From Methylophilales bacterium 28-44-11 (lineage in GTDB: Bacteria; Pseudomonadota; Gammaproteobacteria; Burkholderiales; Methylophilaceae), in assembly GCA_002281475.1 (NCBI GenBank), contig NCGC01000007.1:1-36504 (forward strand): a stretch of 36,504 nucleotides of DNA, given 5' to 3'. Below the pieces are notes generated by a model that was not told where the DNA came from, did no database searches, and saw only the letters and a program-made list of their open reading frames with translations. The position numbers were made by a program, and so were the translations under genes. Positions 16,235-24,639 of the stretch are shown here, piece by piece (the first letter of the stretch is position 1; each line of letters starts with the position of its first letter).

Positions 16235-18049
16235 TTATAGCCAGGTAACCGCGCCCTCTTCTGCTGACAATACGTTCCGCCTCATACCCCCAAACAACTC
16301 ACGACCAATGCCGTGTGCATTATGATGACGTTTAGTGTCAGACAGCTCTTCTACTTCGCGCTCTGCCCATACGTCTTCATCGACCAACACGTTGACCATA
16401 CCGACCTTGGCATTTAAACGAATAATGTCACCGGTACGTACTTTGGCTAATGCACCACCAGCAGAGGCTTCTGGACTTAGATGAATCGCTGCAGGTATCT
16501 TACCTGACGCGCCACTCATACGGCCATCCGTAACGATAGCTACCATAAAGCCTTTATTCTGAAGTACGGCTAAAGGTGGCGTTAATTTATGCAGCTCTGG
16601 CATACCATTGGCTTTGGGGCCTTGAAAACGCACCACCGCGATAAAGTCACGCTCTAACTCGCCGCGATCAAACGCTTCGAGCAATTCTTCTTGCGCATCG
16701 AACACAATGGCTGGCGCTTCAATAATGTGTCGATCCTCTGGCACTGCTGAAATCTTAATCACACTACGGCCCAAGTTGCCTTTGAGCAAACGTAAGCCAC
16801 CAGATTCACTAAATGGATGCTCGGCTGTGCGCACGATGGTTTCATCGCTACTTTCTTTAGGTAAGTCTTTCCACACTAATTTGTTGTCTTCTTTTGCAGG
16901 AATTTTGCCGTATTCGCGCAAACCGCCATAGGCGACAGTGAACACATCGGGGTACATATAACCAGCATCAATCAGTTCACGAATAACAAAAGCGGGTCCG
17001 CCTGCGTTTTGGAACTCATTCACATCCGCTTTACCGTTTGGATACACACTGGCTAATAATGGCGTTGTTTTTGCCAAATGGTAGAAATCGGTCCAGTCGA
17101 TAATGATGCCTGCTGCACGTGCAATCGCCACCCAATGGATTAAGTGATTGGTAGACCCCCCTGTAGCCAATAAGGCCACCATTGCATTCACAATCACGTG
17201 CTCATCCACCAGCTTACCAATAGGCGTGAATTGATTTTTACGTGTATTTTGTATCACCATATTGACGGCTTCACGTGTTAATAGCTCGCGCATGCCATCA
17301 TGGGGGTGAATAAATGCTGCCCCTGGCACATGCAAACCCATGGCCTCCATCAGCATTTGATTACTATTAGCCGTACCGTAGAAGGTACAAGTACCAGGAC
17401 CATGGTATGCCGCAGATTCTGACGCCAGCAACTCTTCGCGACCCACTAACCCTTGTGCGTACTTCTCACGCACTTTAGATTTAGTGGTATTGTCCACACC
17501 CGTGCTCATTGGACCCGCAGGCACAAATACGCATGGCAAGTGTCCAAAATGTAAGGCACCAATCAACAAGCCTGGCACAATTTTGTCACACACACCTAAT
17601 AACAATGCAGCATCAAATACATCATGAGACAACGCAATCGCGGTACTCATGGCAATGGTGTCACGGCTAAACAATGACAATTCCATGCCGGGTTCACCTT
17701 GGGTAATACCGTCACACATAGCAGGTACGCCACCAGCCACTTGTGCTGTTGCGCCTAATTTATGGGCTTCATCTTTGATGATATCTGGATAACTGGCATA
17801 AGGCTGATGCGCTGACAACATGTCGTTGTAAGCAGTCACGATGCCAATGTTTGGCGCTTTTTCCACCACGATACGTAATTTATCGTTGGCGGGCATAGCC
17901 GCAAATGCGTGCGCCACATTGGCGCAACCCAGTCGGTCTGCACCACGTTGGCGGTTAGCAATTTCATCTACACGTTGTAAGTAAGCCGTGCGTGTTGGTC
18001 TACTTACTTCGATAATGCGTTCAGTTACTTCAATGTGGGATTGTTTCAT
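16235..18049 (-). CDS. edd: 6-phosphogluconate dehydratase
   Basis: Dehydrates 6-phosphogluconate to KDPG, the first Entner-Doudoroff step, in the cytosol. It is an iron-sulfur enzyme of the IlvD/Edd family with 604 residues. Conserved cysteines expected to hold the cluster are about C112 (GGVPAMCDGITQG), C154 (LGVCDKIVPG) and C220 (GPGTCTFYGTANSNQ). The NDMLSAHQPY and SGASGKIPAAIH signatures separate Edd from dihydroxy-acid dehydratase. The frame extends to a TTG at 18061, but the ATG at 18049 aligns better with E. coli Edd. A promoter at 18115-18143 precedes it and eda follows, so the pair is probably one transcript. No zwf or pgl gene is in the window. Identification is confident. Confidence 0.96.
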   Translation of the reverse strand: MKQSHIEVTERIIEVSRPTRTAYLQRVDEIANRQRGADRLGCANVAHAFAAMPANDKLRIVVEKAPNIGIVTAYNDMLSAHQPYASYPDIIKDEAHKLGATAQVAGGVPAMCDGITQGEPGMELSLFSRDTIAMSTAIALSHDVFDAALLLGVCDKIVPGLLIGALHFGHLPCVFVPAGPMSTGVDNTTKSKVREKYAQGLVGREELLASESAAYHGPGTCTFYGTANSNQMLMEAMGLHVPGAAFIHPHDGMRELLTREAVNMVIQNTRKNQFTPIGKLVDEHVIVNAMVALLATGGSTNHLIHWVAIARAAGIIIDWTDFYHLAKTTPLLASVYPNGKADVNEFQNAGGPAFVIRELIDAGYMYPDVFTVAYGGLREYGKIPAKEDNKLVWKDLPKESSDETIVRTAEHPFSESGGLRLLKGNLGRSVIKISAVPEDRHIIEAPAIVFDAQEELLEAFDRGELERDFIAVVRFQGPKANGMPELHKLTPPLAVLQNKGFMVAIVTDGRMSGASGKIPAAIHLSPEASAGGALAKVRTGDIIRLNAKVGMVNVLVDEDVWAEREVEELSDTKRHHNAHGIGRELFGGMRRNVLSAEEGAVTWL

Positions 18050-18078
18050 GCTGATGCTCAACTCTAAACATTATGCCC

Positions 18079-18094
18079 TGCGAAAATGCAGGAG
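18079..18094 (-). promoter_or_regulatory. small hairpin in the edd leader
   Basis: CCTGC and GCAGG are separated by six bases, forming a five-base-pair stem about 30 bases before the edd ATG and downstream of the predicted transcription start. It has no U-tract and its function is unknown. Confidence 0.3.
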
Positions 18095-18114
18095 ATTCAC
18101 GTATTACCACTCGA

Positions 18115-18143
18115 TTATCTCTAAACTGGTGCATATCGTCAAA
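18115..18143 (-). promoter_or_regulatory. sigma70-type promoter of edd
   Basis: On the minus strand TTGACG (18143-18138), exactly 17 bases, then GATAAT (18120-18115). Each hexamer is one base from consensus, and transcription would begin about 45-60 bases before the edd start codon. This is the best housekeeping promoter seen in the window. Confidence 0.75.
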
Positions 18144-18192
18144 CCAGAATAGGGCTAATTGTATAAATAATTTTTAAAATGAAAACCTTACA

Positions 18193-18213
18193 AATTTAAT
18201 AAACTATTAAATT
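18193..18213 (-). terminator. weak A+T-only hairpin after the carbamoyltransferase gene
   Basis: AATTTAATA and TATTAAATT form a perfect nine-base-pair stem around a three-base loop, starting three bases after the stop. The stem has only A-T pairs and just a short T run, so termination would be weak. Confidence 0.35.
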
Positions 18214-18215
18214 CG

Positions 18216-19949
18216 CTATTTTTTGGTGACTAAAATATCCTCTAACATCAAATACTCTAAGTCACAGCCATAAAACATATTCAGCGCATCGGTAGGGCTA
18301 CAAATCATTGGTTCACCGCGACGGTTCAGCGATGTATTGAGTACCACCGCGTTACCCCGCAATTTTTCCAAATGCTCTATTAACTCGTAATAACGTGGAT
18401 TGGTCTCACGCGTCACCACTTGTGCACGTGCTGTACCATCTTCGTGCACCACTTCTGGAATGCGAGATTTCCAATGCTCAGCCACATCAAAGGTAAACGT
18501 CATATAAGGCGCAGGGTGCTCTGTTTGCAGAATATCTACAGCTACTTTGTCTAGCATACTGGGACAGAATGGGCGCCAGCGCTCGCGATACTTGATTTGC
18601 GCATTGATGCGATCTGCCACGCCGGGAAAACTTGGATCTCCCAAAATACTGCGACAGCCTAATGAGCGGGGGCCAAACTCCATGCGACCTTGCAACCAAG
18701 CCAGCGGATTGCCAGCCGCCAACAATTCTGCCGCTTTCTGTGGAAAATTTTCTACTTTAGTAAATATCGGCTTATTTGGATGCGCCTCACATGCAGCGAT
18801 ACACTCTTCGCTGGTAAACGATGGTCCTAAATAAGCATGTTGCATCGGATGAATGGTTTCACCCGCTAAATGTGCTGCATAAGTAGCGGCGCCCAATGAG
18901 GTGCCATTGTCGCCAGACGCTGGTTGTACAAACAACTCTTTGACATGAGGCAATGCAATAATGCGTTGGTTTAACTTCACATTGAGCGCGACACCACCCG
19001 CCATGACGACTTTGCCAGTTTCACGAATAATATCGCCTAAATAGTATTCAATCATCTCCAATGCCAACTCTTCTAACAGCGCCTGAATAGAGGCCGCATA
19101 ATGAATATAAGGGTCGTCTATCTCATCGCCTTGACGTTTAGGACCCAACATCTTGATCAGTTCAGGCGTGAAATAATACCCACGCGATTTACCATCCGGG
19201 CTGGTTTCTTTATAACGACGTAAACCCACTACATTCACTAATTTGGTGTTGACGATTAGTTCGCCATGTTCAAATTTGGCCAAACTGGATAAATCATATT
19301 TTTTGGGATCACCATAGGGCGCCATGCCCATGACTTTGAATTCACCATCCAGCATGTCAAAACCCAAATACTCTGTGATTGCGCCATATACGCCACCTAG
19401 CGAGTCTGGATCATAAAACTCTTTGATTTTATGGATTTTTCCATTTTCGCCATAGCCAAAAAACGTGGTGGCATATTCGCCTTTGCCATCAATGCCCACA
19501 ATCGCGGTTTTTTCTTTAAACCCACTTAAATGATAGGCACTTGAGGCATGAGATAAGTGATGTTCTACTGGCACAAACTTGGCTTTAGTTAAGCCCAAAT
19601 CTGCCATTAATTTTAATGATTTATCTCGGTTGCGTCTGAAGCGACGATTGCCATTGAACAATGCGTCTAATGCACGGTCAGGCGCGTACCAATGACGTTT
19701 GGCATAATGCCAACGCGCGTTGGTACTGAGTGGGATTTCTGCATAAGGAAACGCAACAATATCGACGTCTTCTGGCTTAACACCTGCCTGTTTTAAACAA
19801 AATTTGGCTGCCTCATAAGGGAATTTATTTTTCGCATGTTTATCGCGAATAAAGCGCTCTTCCTCTGCCGCCGCTATGATGTGACCATCAACCAAAATTG
19901 CCGCTGATGCGTCATGACCAAGCGCTCCTGATAAACCCAATACAATCAT
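18216..19949 (-). CDS. carbamoyltransferase (NodU/CmcH family), probable LPS-core carbamoylation
   Basis: Transfers a carbamoyl group from carbamoyl phosphate, via a carbamoyl-adenylate, to a hydroxyl on a sugar or similar acceptor. At 577 residues it has the two-domain layout: an N-terminal ASKHA-like part with GLSGALGHDASAA (His12, Asp13) and VEHHLSHASSAYH (about 128-140), then VMAGGVALNVKLNQRI. The C-terminal part contains RMEFGPRSLGCRSILGDP and NTSLNRRGEPM. It starts 24 bases after the double-kinase gene, so they probably share a transcript. Pseudomonas aeruginosa has a carbamoyltransferase (WapO) next to LPS kinases in its core cluster, where a heptose is 7-O-carbamoylated. The context supports that role here, though nodulation-factor or antibiotic enzymes share the fold. 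Confidence 0.88.
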   Translation of the reverse strand: MIVLGLSGALGHDASAAILVDGHIIAAAEEERFIRDKHAKNKFPYEAAKFCLKQAGVKPEDVDIVAFPYAEIPLSTNARWHYAKRHWYAPDRALDALFNGNRRFRRNRDKSLKLMADLGLTKAKFVPVEHHLSHASSAYHLSGFKEKTAIVGIDGKGEYATTFFGYGENGKIHKIKEFYDPDSLGGVYGAITEYLGFDMLDGEFKVMGMAPYGDPKKYDLSSLAKFEHGELIVNTKLVNVVGLRRYKETSPDGKSRGYYFTPELIKMLGPKRQGDEIDDPYIHYAASIQALLEELALEMIEYYLGDIIRETGKVVMAGGVALNVKLNQRIIALPHVKELFVQPASGDNGTSLGAATYAAHLAGETIHPMQHAYLGPSFTSEECIAACEAHPNKPIFTKVENFPQKAAELLAAGNPLAWLQGRMEFGPRSLGCRSILGDPSFPGVADRINAQIKYRERWRPFCPSMLDKVAVDILQTEHPAPYMTFTFDVAEHWKSRIPEVVHEDGTARAQVVTRETNPRYYELIEHLEKLRGNAVVLNTSLNRRGEPMICSPTDALNMFYGCDLEYLMLEDILVTKK

Positions 19950-19973
19950 TTAGTGAACTCTATTCAACGTTAA

Positions 19974-21470
19974 TTAATCGCTTAAAATATTGGCCTGTTT
20001 TAAAGGCGTGTGATCGTGGTAGATCACCTTAAAACTCTGTACAAACGCATTATACAGGGATGTGTTGTCTTTCCAATTTTGCATCAGCCTTTGCAGATCT
20101 TTGACATGTGCACGATTAGCAAAGTAACTACAACGATGTTGCTGCATGCTGTCTAAGTCAATCAGCACAGGTTGCACTGCCAACACTTTGATATTCGTCG
20201 CCTTGAAGTCACCATGCGATATCTGCAACAGCCATAAGCGATAACAAAGTTGCACCACGGCTTTGACTAATGCCGCGCGTTGACTACTGTCAGTCATTAA
20301 TGCAAATGACTCAGCCAAATCGGGTGCATCCAAATATTCACTGATAAAATAAGCTTTTCCACGCAAGCCAAAAATTCGTGTTTCAAATAGCGCCGCTGGC
20401 TTGGGTGTTGGTACATCTAACAATTGTAAGCGATGTGCATTGGCCCATGATACCGCTGCTCGACTTGGTCGCCACATACGGCTCAACAAATGCCAAATAC
20501 TTTTGATGTTATACCGCTTAATCACAACACTTTGATCTGCCAATGTTGCTAGCGACACAGTGCAAGTGTTTCCATCTTTAAGAATGGTTGAGCGATCAAT
20601 CAATGCATCTACAGTGGAAGCGGTCATCACCTCAGCGTTCTTTGCAAACGAACGCGCCATTGCCATAAATTGCATGGCATCCTGTTTTACTTCCACATCA
20701 GTACATTGTCGAAACACTTTATGGTCAGCATAACGTATTGTCGCTTTCCATCTGGCGTCATGAATTAATTTTTTAACCCTATTTATAGAGGGCGCCGATA
20801 ACCAGCCACGTTGTGTTGCATACACATCTAGCCAGGCTTTTAAATGTTGTTGCAACTCAATGACATCTATTTTAGAAAGCAACACACTCAAATTATGTAA
20901 TGCCCTGCTTTGACTGAGACGCGTCATCTGACGAATGCCATCCCCGTCTATGCTGTATATGTTTGTCGCTTGTAATGTTGAAGATGCTGCAATTGAAGAT
21001 GTCACCAGAAAGTTTTTCAAATACATATCGGTCTGTATTAATCCAGCTTGATGTTGCTTAGCCACGATAGTGACTAATTGCTGTACTAATTCTAAACGTG
21101 CTTTAGGCAATGCTTGCGTATAAAACGCTTCTGCATGCTGGCTCGATTCAATGGCCTCAAATATCAACACATAGATCTGCTTATTGCATACTCGCGAGCA
21201 CGCTAGTATGCTAGGTGTTTGAATGCGCGCGCGTTGGATTGCCTCAACACCCTGCTGGTCACGTCTTGCATATTCTTCCGCGCCATGACCAAAAAAAAGC
21301 TTGGCATACACTGTTTGATTTTGCCACACTGCCTGACAAACCAATCTGCGCGTCGGCACCAGTCTAACATCAGCTTGCAGCTGCAAAGTGGTGCCATCGT
21401 CTAATAAGATGGCCTCTGCATGCAGGCTATGCTGTACGAGTAAAGCCTGCGCTGATAGTGACATTCTCAT
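19974..21470 (-). CDS. protein with two tandem LPS-kinase-like domains
   Basis: A 498-residue cytoplasmic protein made of two kinase-fold halves. The first half (about 20-210) has AKLFF (K57), a catalytic-loop-like LIQTDMYLKNFLV (D148, N153) and a metal-site-like YSIDGDGI (D175). The second half (about 295-490) has VVIKRYN (K318), the canonical SHGDFKATNIKV (H419, D421, N426) and VLIDLDSM (D438). Both therefore keep the key acidic residues, unlike the kinase-fold protein at 14002. It is upstream of and probably co-transcribed with the carbamoyltransferase. From memory P. aeruginosa has a similarly long kinase-like gene (PA5006) beside its LPS carbamoyltransferase. Phosphorylation of core heptose is the likely role; which half acts on what is unknown. 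Confidence 0.8.
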   Translation of the reverse strand: MRMSLSAQALLVQHSLHAEAILLDDGTTLQLQADVRLVPTRRLVCQAVWQNQTVYAKLFFGHGAEEYARRDQQGVEAIQRARIQTPSILACSRVCNKQIYVLIFEAIESSQHAEAFYTQALPKARLELVQQLVTIVAKQHQAGLIQTDMYLKNFLVTSSIAASSTLQATNIYSIDGDGIRQMTRLSQSRALHNLSVLLSKIDVIELQQHLKAWLDVYATQRGWLSAPSINRVKKLIHDARWKATIRYADHKVFRQCTDVEVKQDAMQFMAMARSFAKNAEVMTASTVDALIDRSTILKDGNTCTVSLATLADQSVVIKRYNIKSIWHLLSRMWRPSRAAVSWANAHRLQLLDVPTPKPAALFETRIFGLRGKAYFISEYLDAPDLAESFALMTDSSQRAALVKAVVQLCYRLWLLQISHGDFKATNIKVLAVQPVLIDLDSMQQHRCSYFANRAHVKDLQRLMQNWKDNTSLYNAFVQSFKVIYHDHTPLKQANILSD

Positions 21471-21636
21471 TTATTTATCTCTTTATTTCACGGCACATGT
21501 TTGCGTAAACGCTACAATTTACATGTAAAAATACTTCTTCAAGCATAAAAAATTGTTGGTTAATTTTAACAGGGTTTGCCGATGCTAAATCAAATTGCAG
21601 GTTTACTCTCATTTTCAAGATAAAATATCATTCAAT

Positions 21637-22488
21637 ATGTTGAAATTTTTCTCACGCCTTTTAGCGCAACTCTCACTAAAACAAATTCACTGGCTCGGCG
21701 GATGGATGGGGCGCATGCTTTTTTTCTTCTCCCCCGCCAGCGCGTTGATCCAAAAAAGCAATCTAACTCAAAGCAACTTAGTTCAGCTCAATATCGAACA
21801 TATACTTAATATAAACGCTAAAGAAAGTGGCAAATCATTACTTGAAACGCTCGCAATTTGGGGCAAAGATGATCGCAAGCTATTAAAATTGGTAAAAAAA
21901 ATACACGGGTGGGGAATCATAGAAGAAGCAATATTAGCTAAAAAGGGCATCATCTTTCTCACGCCTCACCTAGGGTGTTTTGAAATCACTTCTATTTACT
22001 ATGGTTCGATTTATCCATTAACCGTGTTATATCGCCCCTCTAAACTAAAATTTTTGCAATATCAAATAGAACAAGGCAGACAGCGTAATGGTGTAAAGCT
22101 TGCCGAAGCCAATACGGGTGGAGTTCGCAAGCTGATGCAAGCGCTTAAACGTGGTGAGGCAATTGGGATCTTGCCTGACCAGATTCCGGCAGAAGGGGAA
22201 GGTGAATGGGCCCCTTTTTTTGGCAAACCCGCTTACACCATGACATTGGCCAGTAAATTGGCAGTAAAAACAGGGGCTACCGTGATCATGGTATTTGGGG
22301 AGCGTTTACCAAATGGATTAGGCTATGAAATACATCTATCAAAGGTAGATTCGATTGCAACCCCAGCGTTGCTGAACCAAGCGATAGAAACACAAATCTC
22401 CCAAAAACCCGAGCAGTACCTTTGGCAATATAATCGCTATAAAGTGAGGCGCCATGCCATGCAAAAAATGGATGCGCCGTCCGTTTAG
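21637..22488 (+). CDS. lipid A late acyltransferase (LpxL/HtrB family)
   Basis: Membrane-anchored enzyme that adds a secondary acyl chain to Kdo-lipid A, using acyl-ACP at the inner face of the inner membrane. The ATG at 21637 gives 283 residues starting MLKFFSRLLAQLSLKQIH, a typical N-terminal anchor; an upstream in-frame ATG at 21595 adds 14 unconserved residues. The HX4(D/E) catalytic motif is HLGCFE in LTPHLGCFEITS. GILPDQIPAEGEGEWAPFFG is the conserved second block, and the QYLWQYNRYK tail is typical. LpxL and LpxM cannot be told apart here. It is divergent from the double-kinase gene and converges on waaP, the two stop codons sharing bases at 22486-22487. Confidence 0.9.
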   Translation: MLKFFSRLLAQLSLKQIHWLGGWMGRMLFFFSPASALIQKSNLTQSNLVQLNIEHILNINAKESGKSLLETLAIWGKDDRKLLKLVKKIHGWGIIEEAILAKKGIIFLTPHLGCFEITSIYYGSIYPLTVLYRPSKLKFLQYQIEQGRQRNGVKLAEANTGGVRKLMQALKRGEAIGILPDQIPAEGEGEWAPFFGKPAYTMTLASKLAVKTGATVIMVFGERLPNGLGYEIHLSKVDSIATPALLNQAIETQISQKPEQYLWQYNRYKVRRHAMQKMDAPSV

Positions 22489-23315
22489 TTGTCTTCTGAC
22501 GAGTGGATAGCTGACTTTTCGGCTGCTAACCGTTTTTGAAACTTATCACTATTAAATTTGGCATGTAGCATATTGGCACGTGCACATACCTGTTGCCAAA
22601 ATGCTTCGTTTTGTGGCAGATAATGTTGTTTAAATAATGCCAAATCCGATGCTGTTAATCCACAATCCATGGCAGAAAAATACAGCCCTGCAATATCTTT
22701 CATCACGGCCCGTCCATTGGGCGACTGCCTTTGGAGCATACGATGCAAATCAATCAAATATAATTTGAGGACGCCCTGACGAACTTCTTCCTGCTTCATG
22801 ACAAAATGACATAAGTAAAAATCTCGATGACATAACCCAGCTTGGTGGAGTTTGGCAGCCAAATCGGCAACCGCTATGATCAGTTCTTGTTTATAAGTTG
22901 CGTCAGGGGGTGTCATCAACCAGTCTGCGCATAACTCCTCCAAGGAGACAATCTCGCCTAAATCTTCCGTCATCACAAACGATTGTAATCTTGCAGGATT
23001 GCGTCCCCGCTGCCCATAAGCCACCAAAGGTGTGGTTGGTATGCCCAATGTGACCAACTGTTGTATTGCACTTACTTCTGTCATTGCCCCCAATACAGGC
23101 TTTTTAAATGACATCAGGTTTTTAACGATTTCTATCCAACCCACACCAAAGTGTTGTTTAACAAAATAAGAGTGCTCACCCAGCTTTACTTGAATCGTTC
23201 TGCGCCCTTTCACATCGCGAAATGCCTTACCTTGTAAGCGCATGACTGCAGAAAAAGCTGTTCTGCCTTTGAGCCAGCTGCGCACTGACACAGGTATATG
23301 CAGTACGTCACTCAT
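22485..23315 (-). CDS. waaP: LPS core heptose I kinase WaaP
   Basis: Phosphorylates heptose I of the LPS inner core using ATP, a modification important for outer-membrane integrity. At 276 residues it is close to E. coli WaaP in length and sequence pattern: LQGKAFRDVKGRRT, SYFVKQHFG (K53), IVKNLMSFKKPVLGA, FVMTEDL, and LCADWLMTPPD. The catalytic loop is HRDFYLCHF (H163, D165) and the metal site is LIDLHRM (D189). Its ATG overlaps the waaG stop (ATGA, 23312-23315), indicating translational coupling. It ends tail to tail with the LpxL-family gene, sharing stop-codon bases, so no terminator separates them. Identification is confident. Confidence 0.94.
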   Translation of the reverse strand: MSDVLHIPVSVRSWLKGRTAFSAVMRLQGKAFRDVKGRRTIQVKLGEHSYFVKQHFGVGWIEIVKNLMSFKKPVLGAMTEVSAIQQLVTLGIPTTPLVAYGQRGRNPARLQSFVMTEDLGEIVSLEELCADWLMTPPDATYKQELIIAVADLAAKLHQAGLCHRDFYLCHFVMKQEEVRQGVLKLYLIDLHRMLQRQSPNGRAVMKDIAGLYFSAMDCGLTASDLALFKQHYLPQNEAFWQQVCARANMLHAKFNSDKFQKRLAAEKSAIHSSEDN

Positions 23316-24448
23316 GCCTTTACCTGCTCCGCCAATTGAATCAATATCTTCGCCTCAGCACTACCATCATTCGCCCGCATCACCCCTTGTAGGTGGCTAA
23401 GCCCATTCTGTGCCCATGTTTCTCGTTGTGCATTACTTGAGGTGCGCATGGCTAACCACTGTTGATTCATGAGCGCTTGGTTAAATGGCATCGGTATGAC
23501 TATTCCAGCCTGTGCGTCTGCCACATGGTGCGCATAGCCACAACTCTCGGTGACCAACATGGGGGCGCCACATGCCATACCCTCTAAAATCACCAACCCT
23601 GTATTTTCACGATAAGCAGGATGCACACATACATCCGCCCCTTGCATCAATAAAGGTATGTCGGAACGCCCTTTCGAGATCACCACATGAGATTGCAAGC
23701 CCAATCGATTGGCCATGGCTTGAAATTGTTTGGGTTTGTCTTGTCCTACCGCAATAAGTTTTGTATGTTGCAACAGTTCTGAAGGCAAGGCTGCCATAGC
23801 TAAAATGGCACGGTCTAATCCTTTCATAGCAAAGCCAGAGCCAGTGAGCATATAGACGAAATCATCTTGTGCAAATCCAAAGGCATCGCGTAAATGTTTG
23901 CGCATGGTTACTTTATCTTGCAACACAAATCGTTCTGGTGATAAAAAGGGCGGGATAAAATGAAAGCGTTCATTTTGCGTGCCATACCAATGTTGAAAGT
24001 GTGGCTGTTCAGATAATGAAACTGCCAATATGTCTGTATTCACTTGTTTTGAAAAAACCGCATACTCACACTTTGCAAACCAACGATAGCGAGGAGTTAA
24101 GCGATACCACCAACTTCGTTGCTGATGCGCACGTTCAATAAAACAGGGGTCTGCGGCAAAATGCGCATTTAATCCTGCCATGCGATTATAGCCAAACACA
24201 AAATCAAATTTTCCAGACTGTATTATGGCAAAGCTAGCATCAATAAATTTCTGATACCGCTGAAAATTAAACCAGCCGGTTTGAGGCAATACATGCACTT
24301 TTATTCCAGAAGGAACATCTCCCTGCCAGCTCAATGTAAAAATCTCTACTTGATGTCCGCGTTTTAGCAACTCTTTGGCGGTACGCAACATATCGCGTTG
24401 CATACCGCCAAAGGGGAAATACTTAAAGATAATAAAAGCAAATTTCAA
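23312..24448 (-). CDS. waaG: LPS core glucosyltransferase I WaaG
   Basis: Adds the first outer-core hexose to heptose II, using a nucleotide-sugar donor at the cytoplasmic membrane face. GT4 family with a clear WaaG N-terminus KYFPFGGMQRDMLRTAKEL, then NRMAGLNAHFAADPCF, YRLTPRYRWF, VGQDKPKQFQAMANRLGL and the E-x7-E segment ENTGLVILEGMACG. The open frame reaches an ATG at 24574, but the 42 extra residues are unlike the family. A TTG at 24448 gives 378 residues, near E. coli WaaG (374), starting directly at LKFAFIIFKYFPFGG; GAGA lies nine bases upstream. It is the first gene of waaG-waaP and is divergent from waaC. The gene is confident, the start less so. Confidence 0.93.
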   Translation of the reverse strand: MKFAFIIFKYFPFGGMQRDMLRTAKELLKRGHQVEIFTLSWQGDVPSGIKVHVLPQTGWFNFQRYQKFIDASFAIIQSGKFDFVFGYNRMAGLNAHFAADPCFIERAHQQRSWWYRLTPRYRWFAKCEYAVFSKQVNTDILAVSLSEQPHFQHWYGTQNERFHFIPPFLSPERFVLQDKVTMRKHLRDAFGFAQDDFVYMLTGSGFAMKGLDRAILAMAALPSELLQHTKLIAVGQDKPKQFQAMANRLGLQSHVVISKGRSDIPLLMQGADVCVHPAYRENTGLVILEGMACGAPMLVTESCGYAHHVADAQAGIVIPMPFNQALMNQQWLAMRTSSNAQRETWAQNGLSHLQGVMRANDGSAEAKILIQLAEQVKA

Positions 24449-24485
24449 TGCAAATTGTCTCAAGAAAACTAGATTCACGCTTTGC

Positions 24486-24514
24486 AAAATACAGAGTTTT
24501 AGGAAGCTCTGCAA
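24486..24514 (-). promoter_or_regulatory. possible promoter of waaG-waaP
   Basis: Minus-strand TTGCAG (24514-24509), 17 bases, TATTTT (24491-24486), ending 38 bases before the proposed TTG start. Spacing is ideal, but only three and four positions match the consensus hexamers. If real, the longer ATG start at 24574 would be excluded. Confidence 0.35.
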
Positions 24515-24639
24515 GCGCAATGACCACCTCAAACAGAAGTAATCATTAAGCAACAAAATATTATGGCATGGCATTACAGGAGCGCCTGCAAAAAATGGAT
24601 TTTGTGAAAGTGAACGAGATTGTATGCGAAAATATCGTT

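Noticed and set aside
16140..16325. Plus-strand open frame running through the edd-eda gap
   Set aside because: It is a by-product of the palindromic element and of antisense edd sequence, with no ribosome binding site or protein family match.
23312..24574. Longer waaG from the ATG at 24574
   Set aside because: The extra 42 residues do not resemble WaaG, cross a plausible promoter, and overlap the region upstream of divergent waaC.
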